Shown piece after piece: positions 7,093 through 16,532 of a stretch of DNA of 40,760 bases. Source of the DNA: Ignavibacterium sp. (lineage in GTDB: Bacteria; Bacteroidota; Ignavibacteria; Ignavibacteriales; Ignavibacteriaceae). The notes beneath the pieces are model-generated. The model saw only the letters and a program-made list of their open reading frames with translations. It was not told the origin of the DNA and made no database searches. How positions within the stretch are numbered: the stretch's first letter is position 1; each line of letters begins with the position of its first letter. The stretch covers positions 1 through 40,760 of the forward strand of contig JANWVQ010000164.1 in assembly GCA_025056745.1 (NCBI GenBank), written 5' to 3'. Made by a program: the position numbers and the translations under genes.

Positions 7093-9345
7093 ATGGAATT
7101 ATTTGAAAGACTCGTCTTTAATCTTTCCATAATTGTTACTGTATGCTTTATTTCTACAATCATTTATGAGAAGATACATAACCTAAAAAGAAGCAATCAG
7201 ATTATTCAATCTTTGCTATTTATAGTTTTATCAGCTTACTCAATTACGAACCCTATTAAAATCACTGATATATTCTTCTTTGATGGTAGAACAATTATTA
7301 TATCTATAAGCACTTTATTCTTTGGTTGGGTTACTGGATTATTGGTGACTGTTTCATCATTTATAATTAGAGCTATTAAAGGTGAAATGGTTTTTCATAC
7401 TACATTTTTGGTAACATTTACTCCTTATTTGGTTGCATTAATTTTTAATTATTATAGAACAAAAAAGTCAATTTCAATAAGCTTTTATAATTTATTTTTA
7501 ATGGGTATTTCAATATCAATAATAATATTTATTATTTTGATGACATTTGCGACTCTTCCTTTCGAAAGATTATTAACTACTCAAATAATAGCATCAATAG
7601 TTTATCCAATATTCATAGCATTAAGTGGTCTCGTAATACATTATGGCATCAATAGAGTTCACTTGTTGGAATCAATAAAAGAAAGTGAGTTGAAGTGGAA
7701 GGCAACCATTCAAAGTATTAGTGAAGGAATTATTATTTCAGATTTTAATGGAAAAATAATAAATGTGAATAATGTTGTTAAAAAGCTCTTTGATATTGAG
7801 ATTGAAATATTAGGTTCAAACTTTAATGATTTGTTTACAGTAAGAGATTATTATAACACTTCTATTTTCAAAATTAATTTTGGATTTTCTAATGAGTTAA
7901 AAGGTAAAAAGGTATTTATAAAATTTAATCATGTAGAAATACCTGCAGTGATTTATATGAATGTTATTTCAGAAGAATCAAATCTAAATTTAGGATATGT
8001 AATAGTAATTAGAGATATAAGAGATGAAATAGAAAGTCAAATAAAACTACTTGAAAGTGAAAAAACTTTTAGAGGGATATTTAACTCAATTAACGAAGCT
8101 ATTTATATTCACGATTTTAATGGCAATTTTATAGATGTTAATGAAGGTGCAATTCAGATGTATGGATATAGTAGGGAAGAGTTCATTGGTAGAACACCAT
8201 CTTTTTTAAGTGCTGAGGGGAAAAACGATGATATTGATTTATTTGATATTTGGAATAAAGCCTCTCAAGGTGAACCACAGATATTTGAATTTTGGGGACG
8301 AAGAAAAAATGGTACGATATTCCCTAAAATTGTAAGTATATATCCCGGCGAATACTTTGGTAAAAAGGTCTTAATAGCTGTAGCATTGGATATTTCAACT
8401 CTTAAGGCTGCTCAACAAAAAATAATTGAACAAGAAAATTTACTTAGAACTCTTTTGAATTCTACACCAGACTTAATTTATATTAAGGATGATAAGGACA
8501 GATGGGTTGAATTCAATAAGACTTTCACTGAGCTATTTCAACTTTCTCCAGACCAAATTATGCTTAAAAAAGTTGAAGATTTATACAAAACAGTTGATAA
8601 CTCATTAATAAACACACTTTTTACACTTTCAAAAATTGAAGAAGAAACTTGGATTAAAAAGTCAATATATAGAATTGAACAAGAGTTAAAATTCAAAAAC
8701 GATTCTGCGAATTATTTTGATTTAATTTTTATCCCCATTTTTACAGATGATAATGAGAGAAAAAATTTAATAGTTATAGGGCGTGATATTACAGTAAAGA
8801 AGCTCGATGAAGTAGAAAAACAAATAATGTTAAATAAACTTAATATCGTCATTGATAATTTTGATGGTGGAATTTTGTTAGAAAATACTAAAAATCAAAT
8901 AGAAATTGTAAATGATAATCTGTTAAAACTCTTTAAATTAAATCATAAAAAAGAACAAATAACTCTGATGAACTCCAAAGAATTTTTTGATATTATTAAG
9001 AATTTAATGGATAACCCAAATCAATTTGTTAGACTAATTCAAGAGCCAATTAAGTTCCAACTCTCAAGTTATCAATTTGAAATTAATACTTCCGATAATA
9101 GAAATATAGAGGTTACATATTTTTCTATTTTTTATGAAAACAAAATAGTAAATCATCTTTGGATATTCCGAGATGTAACAAAAACACGCTTGATTGAGAA
9201 AAAATTGAAATCTCAAATCTCTGAATTGGAACGAATTAATAAAACTATGATTGAAAGAGAAATGAAAATGATTGAATTAAAACAAGAGATTAATGATTTA
9301 TTAACAAAATCAGGGTTACCTCCAAAATATAATATTATAAAGTAG
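7093..9345 (+). CDS. Membrane sensor: LytS-like 5TM region plus four PAS, no kinase
   Basis: A 750-residue membrane sensor. Residues 1-195 form five or six hydrophobic segments, including FFDGRTIIISISTLFFGWV, which resembles the 5TMR_LYT sensor block. Four PAS-like domains follow at about 200-312, 322-435 (the clearest), 447-572 and 580-702. The chain then ends in a coiled coil (703-735) and a short tail, GLPPKYNIIK. No HisKA, HATPase, GGDEF, EAL or methyl-accepting domain is present, although proteins with this architecture usually carry an output domain. The next gene, 18 bases downstream, is a soluble histidine kinase and is the obvious partner. The ATG has no strong Shine-Dalgarno sequence. 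The input ligand is unknown. Confidence 0.85.
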   Translation: MELFERLVFNLSIIVTVCFISTIIYEKIHNLKRSNQIIQSLLFIVLSAYSITNPIKITDIFFFDGRTIIISISTLFFGWVTGLLVTVSSFIIRAIKGEMVFHTTFLVTFTPYLVALIFNYYRTKKSISISFYNLFLMGISISIIIFIILMTFATLPFERLLTTQIIASIVYPIFIALSGLVIHYGINRVHLLESIKESELKWKATIQSISEGIIISDFNGKIINVNNVVKKLFDIEIEILGSNFNDLFTVRDYYNTSIFKINFGFSNELKGKKVFIKFNHVEIPAVIYMNVISEESNLNLGYVIVIRDIRDEIESQIKLLESEKTFRGIFNSINEAIYIHDFNGNFIDVNEGAIQMYGYSREEFIGRTPSFLSAEGKNDDIDLFDIWNKASQGEPQIFEFWGRRKNGTIFPKIVSIYPGEYFGKKVLIAVALDISTLKAAQQKIIEQENLLRTLLNSTPDLIYIKDDKDRWVEFNKTFTELFQLSPDQIMLKKVEDLYKTVDNSLINTLFTLSKIEEETWIKKSIYRIEQELKFKNDSANYFDLIFIPIFTDDNERKNLIVIGRDITVKKLDEVEKQIMLNKLNIVIDNFDGGILLENTKNQIEIVNDNLLKLFKLNHKKEQITLMNSKEFFDIIKNLMDNPNQFVRLIQEPIKFQLSSYQFEINTSDNRNIEVTYFSIFYENKIVNHLWIFRDVTKTRLIEKKLKSQISELERINKTMIEREMKMIELKQEINDLLTKSGLPPKYNIIK

Positions 9346-9363
9346 ACTAAGCTTTAATACGCT

Positions 9364-12300
9364 ATGGAGATAACATTAAATATCAAAGATCTTTTTGAAA
9401 AATCTAATGAAGCAATAGTTTTATTAATTGATGATAAAATTGTAGAAATCAATCAGGTAGCTTTAGAGTTAATTCGTGCTAATGATAAAAATCAATTACT
9501 GGGTAGATCAGTATTTGAATTTCTGCATCCTGATTCTATAGAAACCGCTTCTAGTTCTCTTAAATTTCTTAGTGAAAATGATAAAGGACTCTCCAAAATA
9601 ACACTAAAGATAAATTGTTTCGATGGTATTGTACGAAGATTTGAATTTTCAGGCATAGCCATTGAATTTAACCAATCAAAATATTTTTTAATCCAAACCA
9701 GAGAAATAGAAAATTATTTAAACCTAATTAGTGAATTAGCTAAAAAAGATGAGAAATTAGAAGCCTTAATTAAAGCTTCATCAAACTTGATGTTAGTTGT
9801 TAACAAAGATAAAATTATTGTCGATTATATTGAAACTTCCTTTAAAGAGTTATTATATATGCCTGAAGAATTCTTGAATAGAAGTTTGTTCGATATTTTG
9901 CCTGAGTCTTTAGCCATTACATCGAGTAAGATTATTGATCAAACTTTAAGCACTGGTAGAAAAAATGAATTTGACTATGAATTAGAATTTAATAATCAAA
10001 AAAGATTCTACAATGCGTCAATTGTAAAAAAGAATGAAACAGAAGTTTTAATATTTATTCAAGATATAACTGATCGAAAAAAGATTGAGATATTTTTAGA
10101 AAATGAAATAAAATTCAATTCACTGCTTTATTCACTATCATTAAAATTTATTAATTGTAAGGAAGAGGATCTTGATAAGACAATCAATGAAGTATTAAGA
10201 GAAATAGGAAATTTTTTCCAAGTTGACAGAGTTTACATTTTCGAATTTGATTTTGAAAAAAATACAATGAGTAATACTTATGAATGGTGTGCTCCAAATG
10301 TAAGTTCAGAAATTGATAACTTACAAAATATTCCAATTGATTTTATCCCAGATTTTTCTTATAACCTTATTGGTGGTAATATTTTTCTTGCGGAGAATGT
10401 TAACGAAATTGAAGATGAAAATTTAAAGAATATTTTAACAGCTCAAGGAATCTTATCAATTGTCATATATCCTATATTTATAAATGATGAATGTTATGGA
10501 TTTGTAGGATTTGACAGTGTTAAATCATATAGAACATTTACAAAACAAGAACACGATCTCCTGACCCTTCTTTCAAATTTTTTAGGGAACGTATTTCAAA
10601 AAGTAAAAACGGAAAGAGAACTTAAAGTAAAAACAGACGAGATATACAATCAAAGACTTTCAATATTAAATATTGTTGAAGATCTACAAAACGAAATTGA
10701 AATAAAGAAGAAGATCGAAAATGATCTCAAAATTAGTGAGCAAAGACTTAGAACTTACATTGAACAAACAAGAGGTATAATTTTCTCTGTCCAGAGAGAT
10801 GGAAGGTATTCATATATATCACCTGCTGTCAAGGATATCCTTGGTGAGGATCCGGATAACATTATAGGAAAGAAATATACAACCTTTGTTCATCCTGATG
10901 ATGCTAAAGTATTAACATCCCAATTAAGAGACATTTTGTTAACACATAAACCCGTTAAATCGGTTCCTATCAGACTAAAACATAAAGATGGCCATTATGT
11001 CTGGACTGTGATTCAAGCTGGAGTAATTTACGATAATGATGGTATTATAAAAGAAATTTTGGGAATTGGATTGGATGTAAATGAACTTATGGAAACCAAG
11101 CGACTATTATCAATAACTGAAAATCGCTATCAATCATTATTCGAAAACCAAATAGAAGCTTATGCTATACACGAAATAATTACTGATGAAAATGATATTC
11201 CGATTGACTATAGATTTATTGATGTAAACAAATCATTTCTTGAAGTTTTAGGATTGTCAGATAAAAGTCAAATAGTCAATAAAACTGTTCGTGAAATTTG
11301 GCCTGATGTTGAACAAGAGTGGATTCAAATTTATGGTAATATTGCATTAAATGGTGGAAGCATTACTCTTGAAAAATATTCAAAAGTTTTTAATAAAACT
11401 TTTCTCATAAATGCTTATTCTCAAGGGGACAGACAATTTGCTATCAGTTTCTTTGATATTACAGATCGTAAAAGAGCAGAGATTATACAAAAGATTCAAC
11501 TTAACATTGCAAATGCTATAATTTATTCAGAAGATTTAAAGCAAATTCTCTTAACGATTAAAAATGAACTTGGACACCTATTAGATACTACAAACTTTTT
11601 TGTCGCAAGGTATAATGAAGCTAAAAGAGAATTTAAAACATTAGTTTTCATTGATGAAAAAGATGAGTATGAAGACGTATGGTCAGAAGATGGAACTCTG
11701 AGTAGTCTTGTTATAAAAAATAAATCTCCTCTTCTCTTAAGAAAAAAAGAAATTGAAGAAATAGATAAAACTTTGGGAAATGAACCAAGCAGTGAAAATC
11801 CTGAGATTTGGTTAGGCGTCCCAATATTATTGAAAAGGAAAAGCGTTGGAGTTATTGTTTTACAAAGCTATACTAATCCAAATGCTTATGATCAAACATC
11901 TGTAGATCTTTTGCAAACAATTGCAAGTCAATTAGCTACATACATTGAGCAACAAGAATTTGAATCACAAATAAAATTACTTTCAAAAGCTATTGAACAA
12001 AGTTCTGTTATGGTCATAATTACAGACAGAAATAATATTATTCAATTTGTAAATAGAAGATTTTTTGAAATCACGGGCTATAGCGAATCAGAAGTTTATG
12101 GTAAAAATCCTCGAATATTGAAATCAGGTTACCATTCTGATGAGTTTTATAAAAATATGTGGAGAGCTTTATCAGAAGGAAAAGAATGGCGAGGAGAAAT
12201 ATTAAACAAAGATAAAAACGGTAAAACATATTGGGTGAGCTCAACCATTAGTCCAATTTTTGGTTCAAAGGGTGAAATAACAAACTACATCGCCATTCAA

Positions 12301-13422
12301 GAAGATATAACAGAAAAACGAAAATTATTAAGTGAAATTGAAAACTCTGAGAAGAAATTGCGAACTACTTGGGAAAGTTCAATTGATGGAATGAGATTAA
12401 CTGATGAAAATGGAATTATAATTGATGTAAACCAAGCCCTTTGCAACTTATATGGTGTTGAAAGAGAAAAATTAATAGGTAAACCGTTTTACTATCTTGT
12501 TAAAAATTATCAAGGTGGTGGGCTAAAGGCTTTCTATGAAAATATTAAAAATGGTAAGATTGATAAAATAAAAGAATACTCATACGAACTTGAAACAGGA
12601 AAATCATTAAATGTCGAATTAACTAACTCAATAATTAAACTTGATGATGGAAAGCTATATTTATTTAGCATATTTAGAGACATCACAGAGAAGAAAAAAA
12701 TAATAAAAGACCTAATTGAAGCTAAAGAAAAAGCAGAAGAAATGAACAGATTGAAATCTCAATTTTTTGCTAATATGAGTCACGAACTAAGAACTCCATT
12801 TATGGGAATTTTGGGCTACACTGAACTTTTAAGAGATCACGTCGAAGATGAAGAAGCAATATCATATATCGATGGTATTGAAAGATCATCTAAAAGGATG
12901 ATTGAGACTTTAACAAGTATATTAGATTTGAGCAAGTATGAAACAAACAGAGCTGACTTTACAATGGAGCATATAGAGGTTGATATGATAATTTTAGAAA
13001 CCTGCGAATATTTTAAGCATTTAGCAAAAAAGAAAAATTTAGATTTGAATTGTAAGTTAGACTTGCCAAATGATTTCAAAATTTTGGCTAATACTAAACT
13101 TTTCAGAAGCATATTAAACAATCTTCTGAGCAATGCAATCAAGTTTACACAAAAAGGTAAAATAGATGTTAATGTTTATCTGAAACAGAATGACTTTATC
13201 CTTGAAGTAATTGATACAGGAATTGGTATTCCAAAAGATAAACATCAAATAGTATTCGATGAATTCAGACAAGTAAGTGAAGGACATTCAAGAGCTTTTG
13301 AGGGCACTGGGCTTGGTCTTTCTATTGTTAAAAAATTTACAGAACTACTTGGAGGACAAGTACTTCTCGAAAGTGAACTTGATAAAGGAAGCAAATTCTC
13401 AATCATCTTGCCCATTCGCTAA
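9364..13422 (+). CDS. Large soluble PAS/GAF sensor histidine kinase
   Basis: A 1352-residue cytoplasmic kinase with no membrane segment. I read the order as PAS (10-115), PAS (130-228), GAF (245-405), coiled coil (410-460), PAS (460-577), PAS (585-705), GAF (715-862), PAS (868-985), PAS (990-1112), HisKA and HATPase_c. The phospho-acceptor is His1140 in NMSHELRTP. The ATP-binding boxes are LLSNAIKFT (Asn1257), DTGIGIP (from Asp1284) and GTGLGLSIV (from Gly1314). All key residues are present, so the kinase should be active. No receiver domain or response regulator is encoded nearby, so its target is unknown. The close spacing to the kinase-less membrane sensor suggests that the two act together. 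Confidence 0.92.
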   Translation: MEITLNIKDLFEKSNEAIVLLIDDKIVEINQVALELIRANDKNQLLGRSVFEFLHPDSIETASSSLKFLSENDKGLSKITLKINCFDGIVRRFEFSGIAIEFNQSKYFLIQTREIENYLNLISELAKKDEKLEALIKASSNLMLVVNKDKIIVDYIETSFKELLYMPEEFLNRSLFDILPESLAITSSKIIDQTLSTGRKNEFDYELEFNNQKRFYNASIVKKNETEVLIFIQDITDRKKIEIFLENEIKFNSLLYSLSLKFINCKEEDLDKTINEVLREIGNFFQVDRVYIFEFDFEKNTMSNTYEWCAPNVSSEIDNLQNIPIDFIPDFSYNLIGGNIFLAENVNEIEDENLKNILTAQGILSIVIYPIFINDECYGFVGFDSVKSYRTFTKQEHDLLTLLSNFLGNVFQKVKTERELKVKTDEIYNQRLSILNIVEDLQNEIEIKKKIENDLKISEQRLRTYIEQTRGIIFSVQRDGRYSYISPAVKDILGEDPDNIIGKKYTTFVHPDDAKVLTSQLRDILLTHKPVKSVPIRLKHKDGHYVWTVIQAGVIYDNDGIIKEILGIGLDVNELMETKRLLSITENRYQSLFENQIEAYAIHEIITDENDIPIDYRFIDVNKSFLEVLGLSDKSQIVNKTVREIWPDVEQEWIQIYGNIALNGGSITLEKYSKVFNKTFLINAYSQGDRQFAISFFDITDRKRAEIIQKIQLNIANAIIYSEDLKQILLTIKNELGHLLDTTNFFVARYNEAKREFKTLVFIDEKDEYEDVWSEDGTLSSLVIKNKSPLLLRKKEIEEIDKTLGNEPSSENPEIWLGVPILLKRKSVGVIVLQSYTNPNAYDQTSVDLLQTIASQLATYIEQQEFESQIKLLSKAIEQSSVMVIITDRNNIIQFVNRRFFEITGYSESEVYGKNPRILKSGYHSDEFYKNMWRALSEGKEWRGEILNKDKNGKTYWVSSTISPIFGSKGEITNYIAIQEDITEKRKLLSEIENSEKKLRTTWESSIDGMRLTDENGIIIDVNQALCNLYGVEREKLIGKPFYYLVKNYQGGGLKAFYENIKNGKIDKIKEYSYELETGKSLNVELTNSIIKLDDGKLYLFSIFRDITEKKKIIKDLIEAKEKAEEMNRLKSQFFANMSHELRTPFMGILGYTELLRDHVEDEEAISYIDGIERSSKRMIETLTSILDLSKYETNRADFTMEHIEVDMIILETCEYFKHLAKKKNLDLNCKLDLPNDFKILANTKLFRSILNNLLSNAIKFTQKGKIDVNVYLKQNDFILEVIDTGIGIPKDKHQIVFDEFRQVSEGHSRAFEGTGLGLSIVKKFTELLGGQVLLESELDKGSKFSIILPIR

Positions 13423-13424
13423 TT

Positions 13425-16400
13425 ATGATTTTAACAAAGAAGAAATACTTTAAGGATGATGCTGACCAAATTTTAATAGAAAAAATTAAAAAAAGAAAAT
13501 TTGATGAAGTATTAATAATTTTTCCAACAAATAGAAAAGTCAGATATTATACAAAACATCTATTAGAAATTTCAGAGTGCAATTCAGTAGCTAATTTGAA
13601 GATTCACACCTTATCAACTTTTTCTTTTGCAATATTTAATGAATTATATCGTTACAATTACTTTTTATTAGATGATGCCACAGCTATCATAAAGTTGAAA
13701 AAAATAATTCAAAAAGAAAGATTAAAATATTTTCGATTCGATGAAGATTCTGCTAATGGAATTTTATTCGAGATCAAAAATGTAATATCAGATTTCAAGA
13801 AAAAGGGAATTACTGCTGATGTGTTGGAGAATGACTTAGATTCTTTGACCGGAGCTGAAAAAGATAAAGTTGAAGATATAATAAAGATTTACAGAATTTA
13901 TAAATCAGAATGTTTAACTAAAAAATTATTTGAGCTTGGTGATATTTATGAAATAATTGTTCAAGCAAGTACTTCAATATTTAATAGAGCATTTCAACAA
14001 ATTTTCCCAAAAGTTGATTTCATTTTAATTGATGAATTCGATGAATTTTCTAATCTTGAAATCAAAATATTGGATATGATCTCATTATTAGTTGAAAATT
14101 TTTTCATAAAAATTGATTATAAAAAAGACAATGATGAATTATTTGGTCATATCAAAAAAACAGTAAACAAACTAAAAGCTGCTGGTTTTTATGAATATGA
14201 AGAATCCCACCAAAAAAGTTCAGGCAAATTCCTCAGTAAAATCAAAAAGCATCTATTCACATATAGCATAAAAAAGATTGAATCAGATATAAAGTTGCAA
14301 ATTCATACAGCACAAAACAGAAACGAAGAAGTAGTTTTTATCGCTAAAACTCTTAAAAAATTTTTAATTAATTCAAATTATAGTCCAGAAAGAATTTGTG
14401 TAGCTTTTAACAATATATCTAAGTACTCAAAAATTATAGATGAAGTTTTTGACGATTTTGGAATTCCGTATAATCTAACAGATCGATTCTTGCTTAGTAA
14501 TTCACCTCCAATTATCTCGCTGATTAGTTTCTTGGAGATAGTTGAAAATGATTTTTATTATAAAAATATTTTTAGGGCTTTAAGTGGAATTTGGATTGAA
14601 ATTCCGAATATCGATAAACTTAATTTAGTTGTTGTTTCATCAAATCTAAAATTAATATCGGGCTACGAGAATTGGATTACAAAAATTGAAAACGTTTTGA
14701 GAGATTATGATTCAAATTTTGATACAGATTTTAACTTTTTACCAAAAGAATTATACCAAAAAGCTCTTGAAGACATAAAAACAATTCACTCATATTTATC
14801 TCCATTTGAAGTTCAGTTAACTCCAAATGAATTTTTAGAGCAGATAACAAATCTTCTGATTAAATTAGATTTATTGTCGAAATGTGTGAACGAAAGTGGA
14901 ATATTCACTGAAAAGAATTCACGTGCTTTAACAAAATTTATAGAGTTATTAAATAATCTCATTAAAATTATAGAAATCGAATACGGTGATAAAAAACAAA
15001 GTTTAAGTTTTTATATCGACAATATCAAATCTGCAACACAATTCACTCGTTATAATGTAAAAGAAAAGTCTGGAATAATCGTAACAAGTGTTGATGAAAT
15101 AAGAGGATTAAACTTTGATTTACTAATCATTGGTGGTTTAATAGATGGTGATTTCCCTTCAAGATATTCGCCTGAGATTTTAATACCTGATAAGTATAAA
15201 CTTTTTGAAGAAGGTCATTTACTTCAGGAAAGATATAGATTTTATCAGGCATTGAAAACTGTAAATGATAGAATAATTCTAACTTATCCTAAGAATGATG
15301 ATGAAGTGAATGTAACAATCTCATCAATCTTAAAGGACTTGAATTCAATAGTAGACATTGAAACTTTAAACGATGATAAAGGATTAATTTGCTCAAACTA
15401 TGAGATAAGAAAAAATATTTTAGTCGATGATTTATGTAATCTAAGGAAAGATGAATTATTTAATCATAAAATAGAGTTAGAGAATTTAAGACAGAAAATT
15501 GACTTAGATAAAAAAAGACGACTCACACCTTTTGAAGTTTCACCTTTCAATGGTTTCATAAAAATTAATGATCAATTCAAAGATTTAATTTATTTGGCTT
15601 GTACTAATTTTTCTTCTACAACATTAGAAGAGTATGTTAAGTGTCCCTTTCAATTCTTTTTAAAGAGAATAATAAAGTTAAAAGCATTGAAAGAGCCAGT
15701 TGAGGAAGTAGAGTCAATTGAGATTGGTAGATTATTACATTCTATTTTATTTGAGTTTTATAATGAGATAAATGAAAGAAACTTAATGGTTCAAGAGTGT
15801 AGCGATCAGTCATTTAATCAATTTTTAGATTTAATTTTTTCAATTGCAGAAAGGAAGGTCAAAAAAGAAAGTTTTGATAATTCTCATTCATTCTTTGAAC
15901 TCGAAAAAATTTTTGGAATTAATGGAAATAGAGAATACTCCATACTTTATAAATTTCTTCAAGAAGAAAGAAAAATTAAATATGGTTTTCAACCAAAATT
16001 CTTTGAAAAAAAATTTGGAGGATATGAATACTCTTCTGTCGTTAAAGTTGATGACATTAATATTCAAGGCTCAATTGATAGAATTGATATCAACTTTGAA
16101 AAAAAACTTTTTTCTGTCATTGATTATAAACTCAGAGGAAAAAATATATCAAAAGATGAAATTACTGAAGGAATATCTCTTCAATTACCACTTTATTTAT
16201 TTGCAGCAAAAAAAATCTTAGAGTATGAATTAAAAGATTATTATGAACCCTTCAGCGCTGAAATATATTCACTAAAGTTTTCAGAGGAAGATTTTGGGAG
16301 AAAAATAATCCACAATTCATCCGCGAGGAATATGACATCAGATAAATTAGTTGAAATAAATAATCAAATGATAAATATTTTTATCGAGACGATTAAAAAC

Positions 16401-16520
16401 TCTGTTGAAAAAATTAAAAATGGAGAATTCAATCTTTCGAAACTTAAAAACAGAGAAGATAAAGTCTGTAATTATTGTGATTTTATCTCTGTCTGTCGTG
16501 TGTCTGAAATATTAGAATAG
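13425..16520 (+). CDS. addB: AddB-like PD-(D/E)XK nuclease with Fe-S cluster
   Basis: A 1031-residue protein with the layout of AddB, the nuclease subunit of AddAB helicase-nucleases that process double-strand breaks. The C-terminal nuclease shows His772 (IGRLLHSIL), Asp885 (GSIDRID), Asp900 and Lys902 (IDYKL) and Gln920 (LQLPLY). The iron-sulfur ligands are Cys740 (VKCPFQFF) and Cys1015, Cys1018 and Cys1024 (CNYC, then C). The N-terminal region is helicase-like but starts IIFPTNRKVRYY, without a GxxGxGK(T/S) Walker A loop, so it should not hydrolyse ATP by itself. AddA, the helicase partner, is not in the window. It starts two bases after the kinase stop, so it is probably co-transcribed. 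The gene symbol is by family resemblance. Confidence 0.82.
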   Translation: MILTKKKYFKDDADQILIEKIKKRKFDEVLIIFPTNRKVRYYTKHLLEISECNSVANLKIHTLSTFSFAIFNELYRYNYFLLDDATAIIKLKKIIQKERLKYFRFDEDSANGILFEIKNVISDFKKKGITADVLENDLDSLTGAEKDKVEDIIKIYRIYKSECLTKKLFELGDIYEIIVQASTSIFNRAFQQIFPKVDFILIDEFDEFSNLEIKILDMISLLVENFFIKIDYKKDNDELFGHIKKTVNKLKAAGFYEYEESHQKSSGKFLSKIKKHLFTYSIKKIESDIKLQIHTAQNRNEEVVFIAKTLKKFLINSNYSPERICVAFNNISKYSKIIDEVFDDFGIPYNLTDRFLLSNSPPIISLISFLEIVENDFYYKNIFRALSGIWIEIPNIDKLNLVVVSSNLKLISGYENWITKIENVLRDYDSNFDTDFNFLPKELYQKALEDIKTIHSYLSPFEVQLTPNEFLEQITNLLIKLDLLSKCVNESGIFTEKNSRALTKFIELLNNLIKIIEIEYGDKKQSLSFYIDNIKSATQFTRYNVKEKSGIIVTSVDEIRGLNFDLLIIGGLIDGDFPSRYSPEILIPDKYKLFEEGHLLQERYRFYQALKTVNDRIILTYPKNDDEVNVTISSILKDLNSIVDIETLNDDKGLICSNYEIRKNILVDDLCNLRKDELFNHKIELENLRQKIDLDKKRRLTPFEVSPFNGFIKINDQFKDLIYLACTNFSSTTLEEYVKCPFQFFLKRIIKLKALKEPVEEVESIEIGRLLHSILFEFYNEINERNLMVQECSDQSFNQFLDLIFSIAERKVKKESFDNSHSFFELEKIFGINGNREYSILYKFLQEERKIKYGFQPKFFEKKFGGYEYSSVVKVDDINIQGSIDRIDINFEKKLFSVIDYKLRGKNISKDEITEGISLQLPLYLFAAKKILEYELKDYYEPFSAEIYSLKFSEEDFGRKIIHNSSARNMTSDKLVEINNQMINIFIETIKNSVEKIKNGEFNLSKLKNREDKVCNYCDFISVCRVSEILE

Positions 16521-16532
16521 AGAGGTAATTCA

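Noticed and set aside
6912-7106. 64-codon plus-strand frame before the membrane sensor
   Set aside because: Phe/Ile/Lys-rich translation of AT-rich DNA with no motif; it overlaps the sensor start. The 269-base gap 6824-7092 otherwise shows only a weak 6-base inverted repeat.
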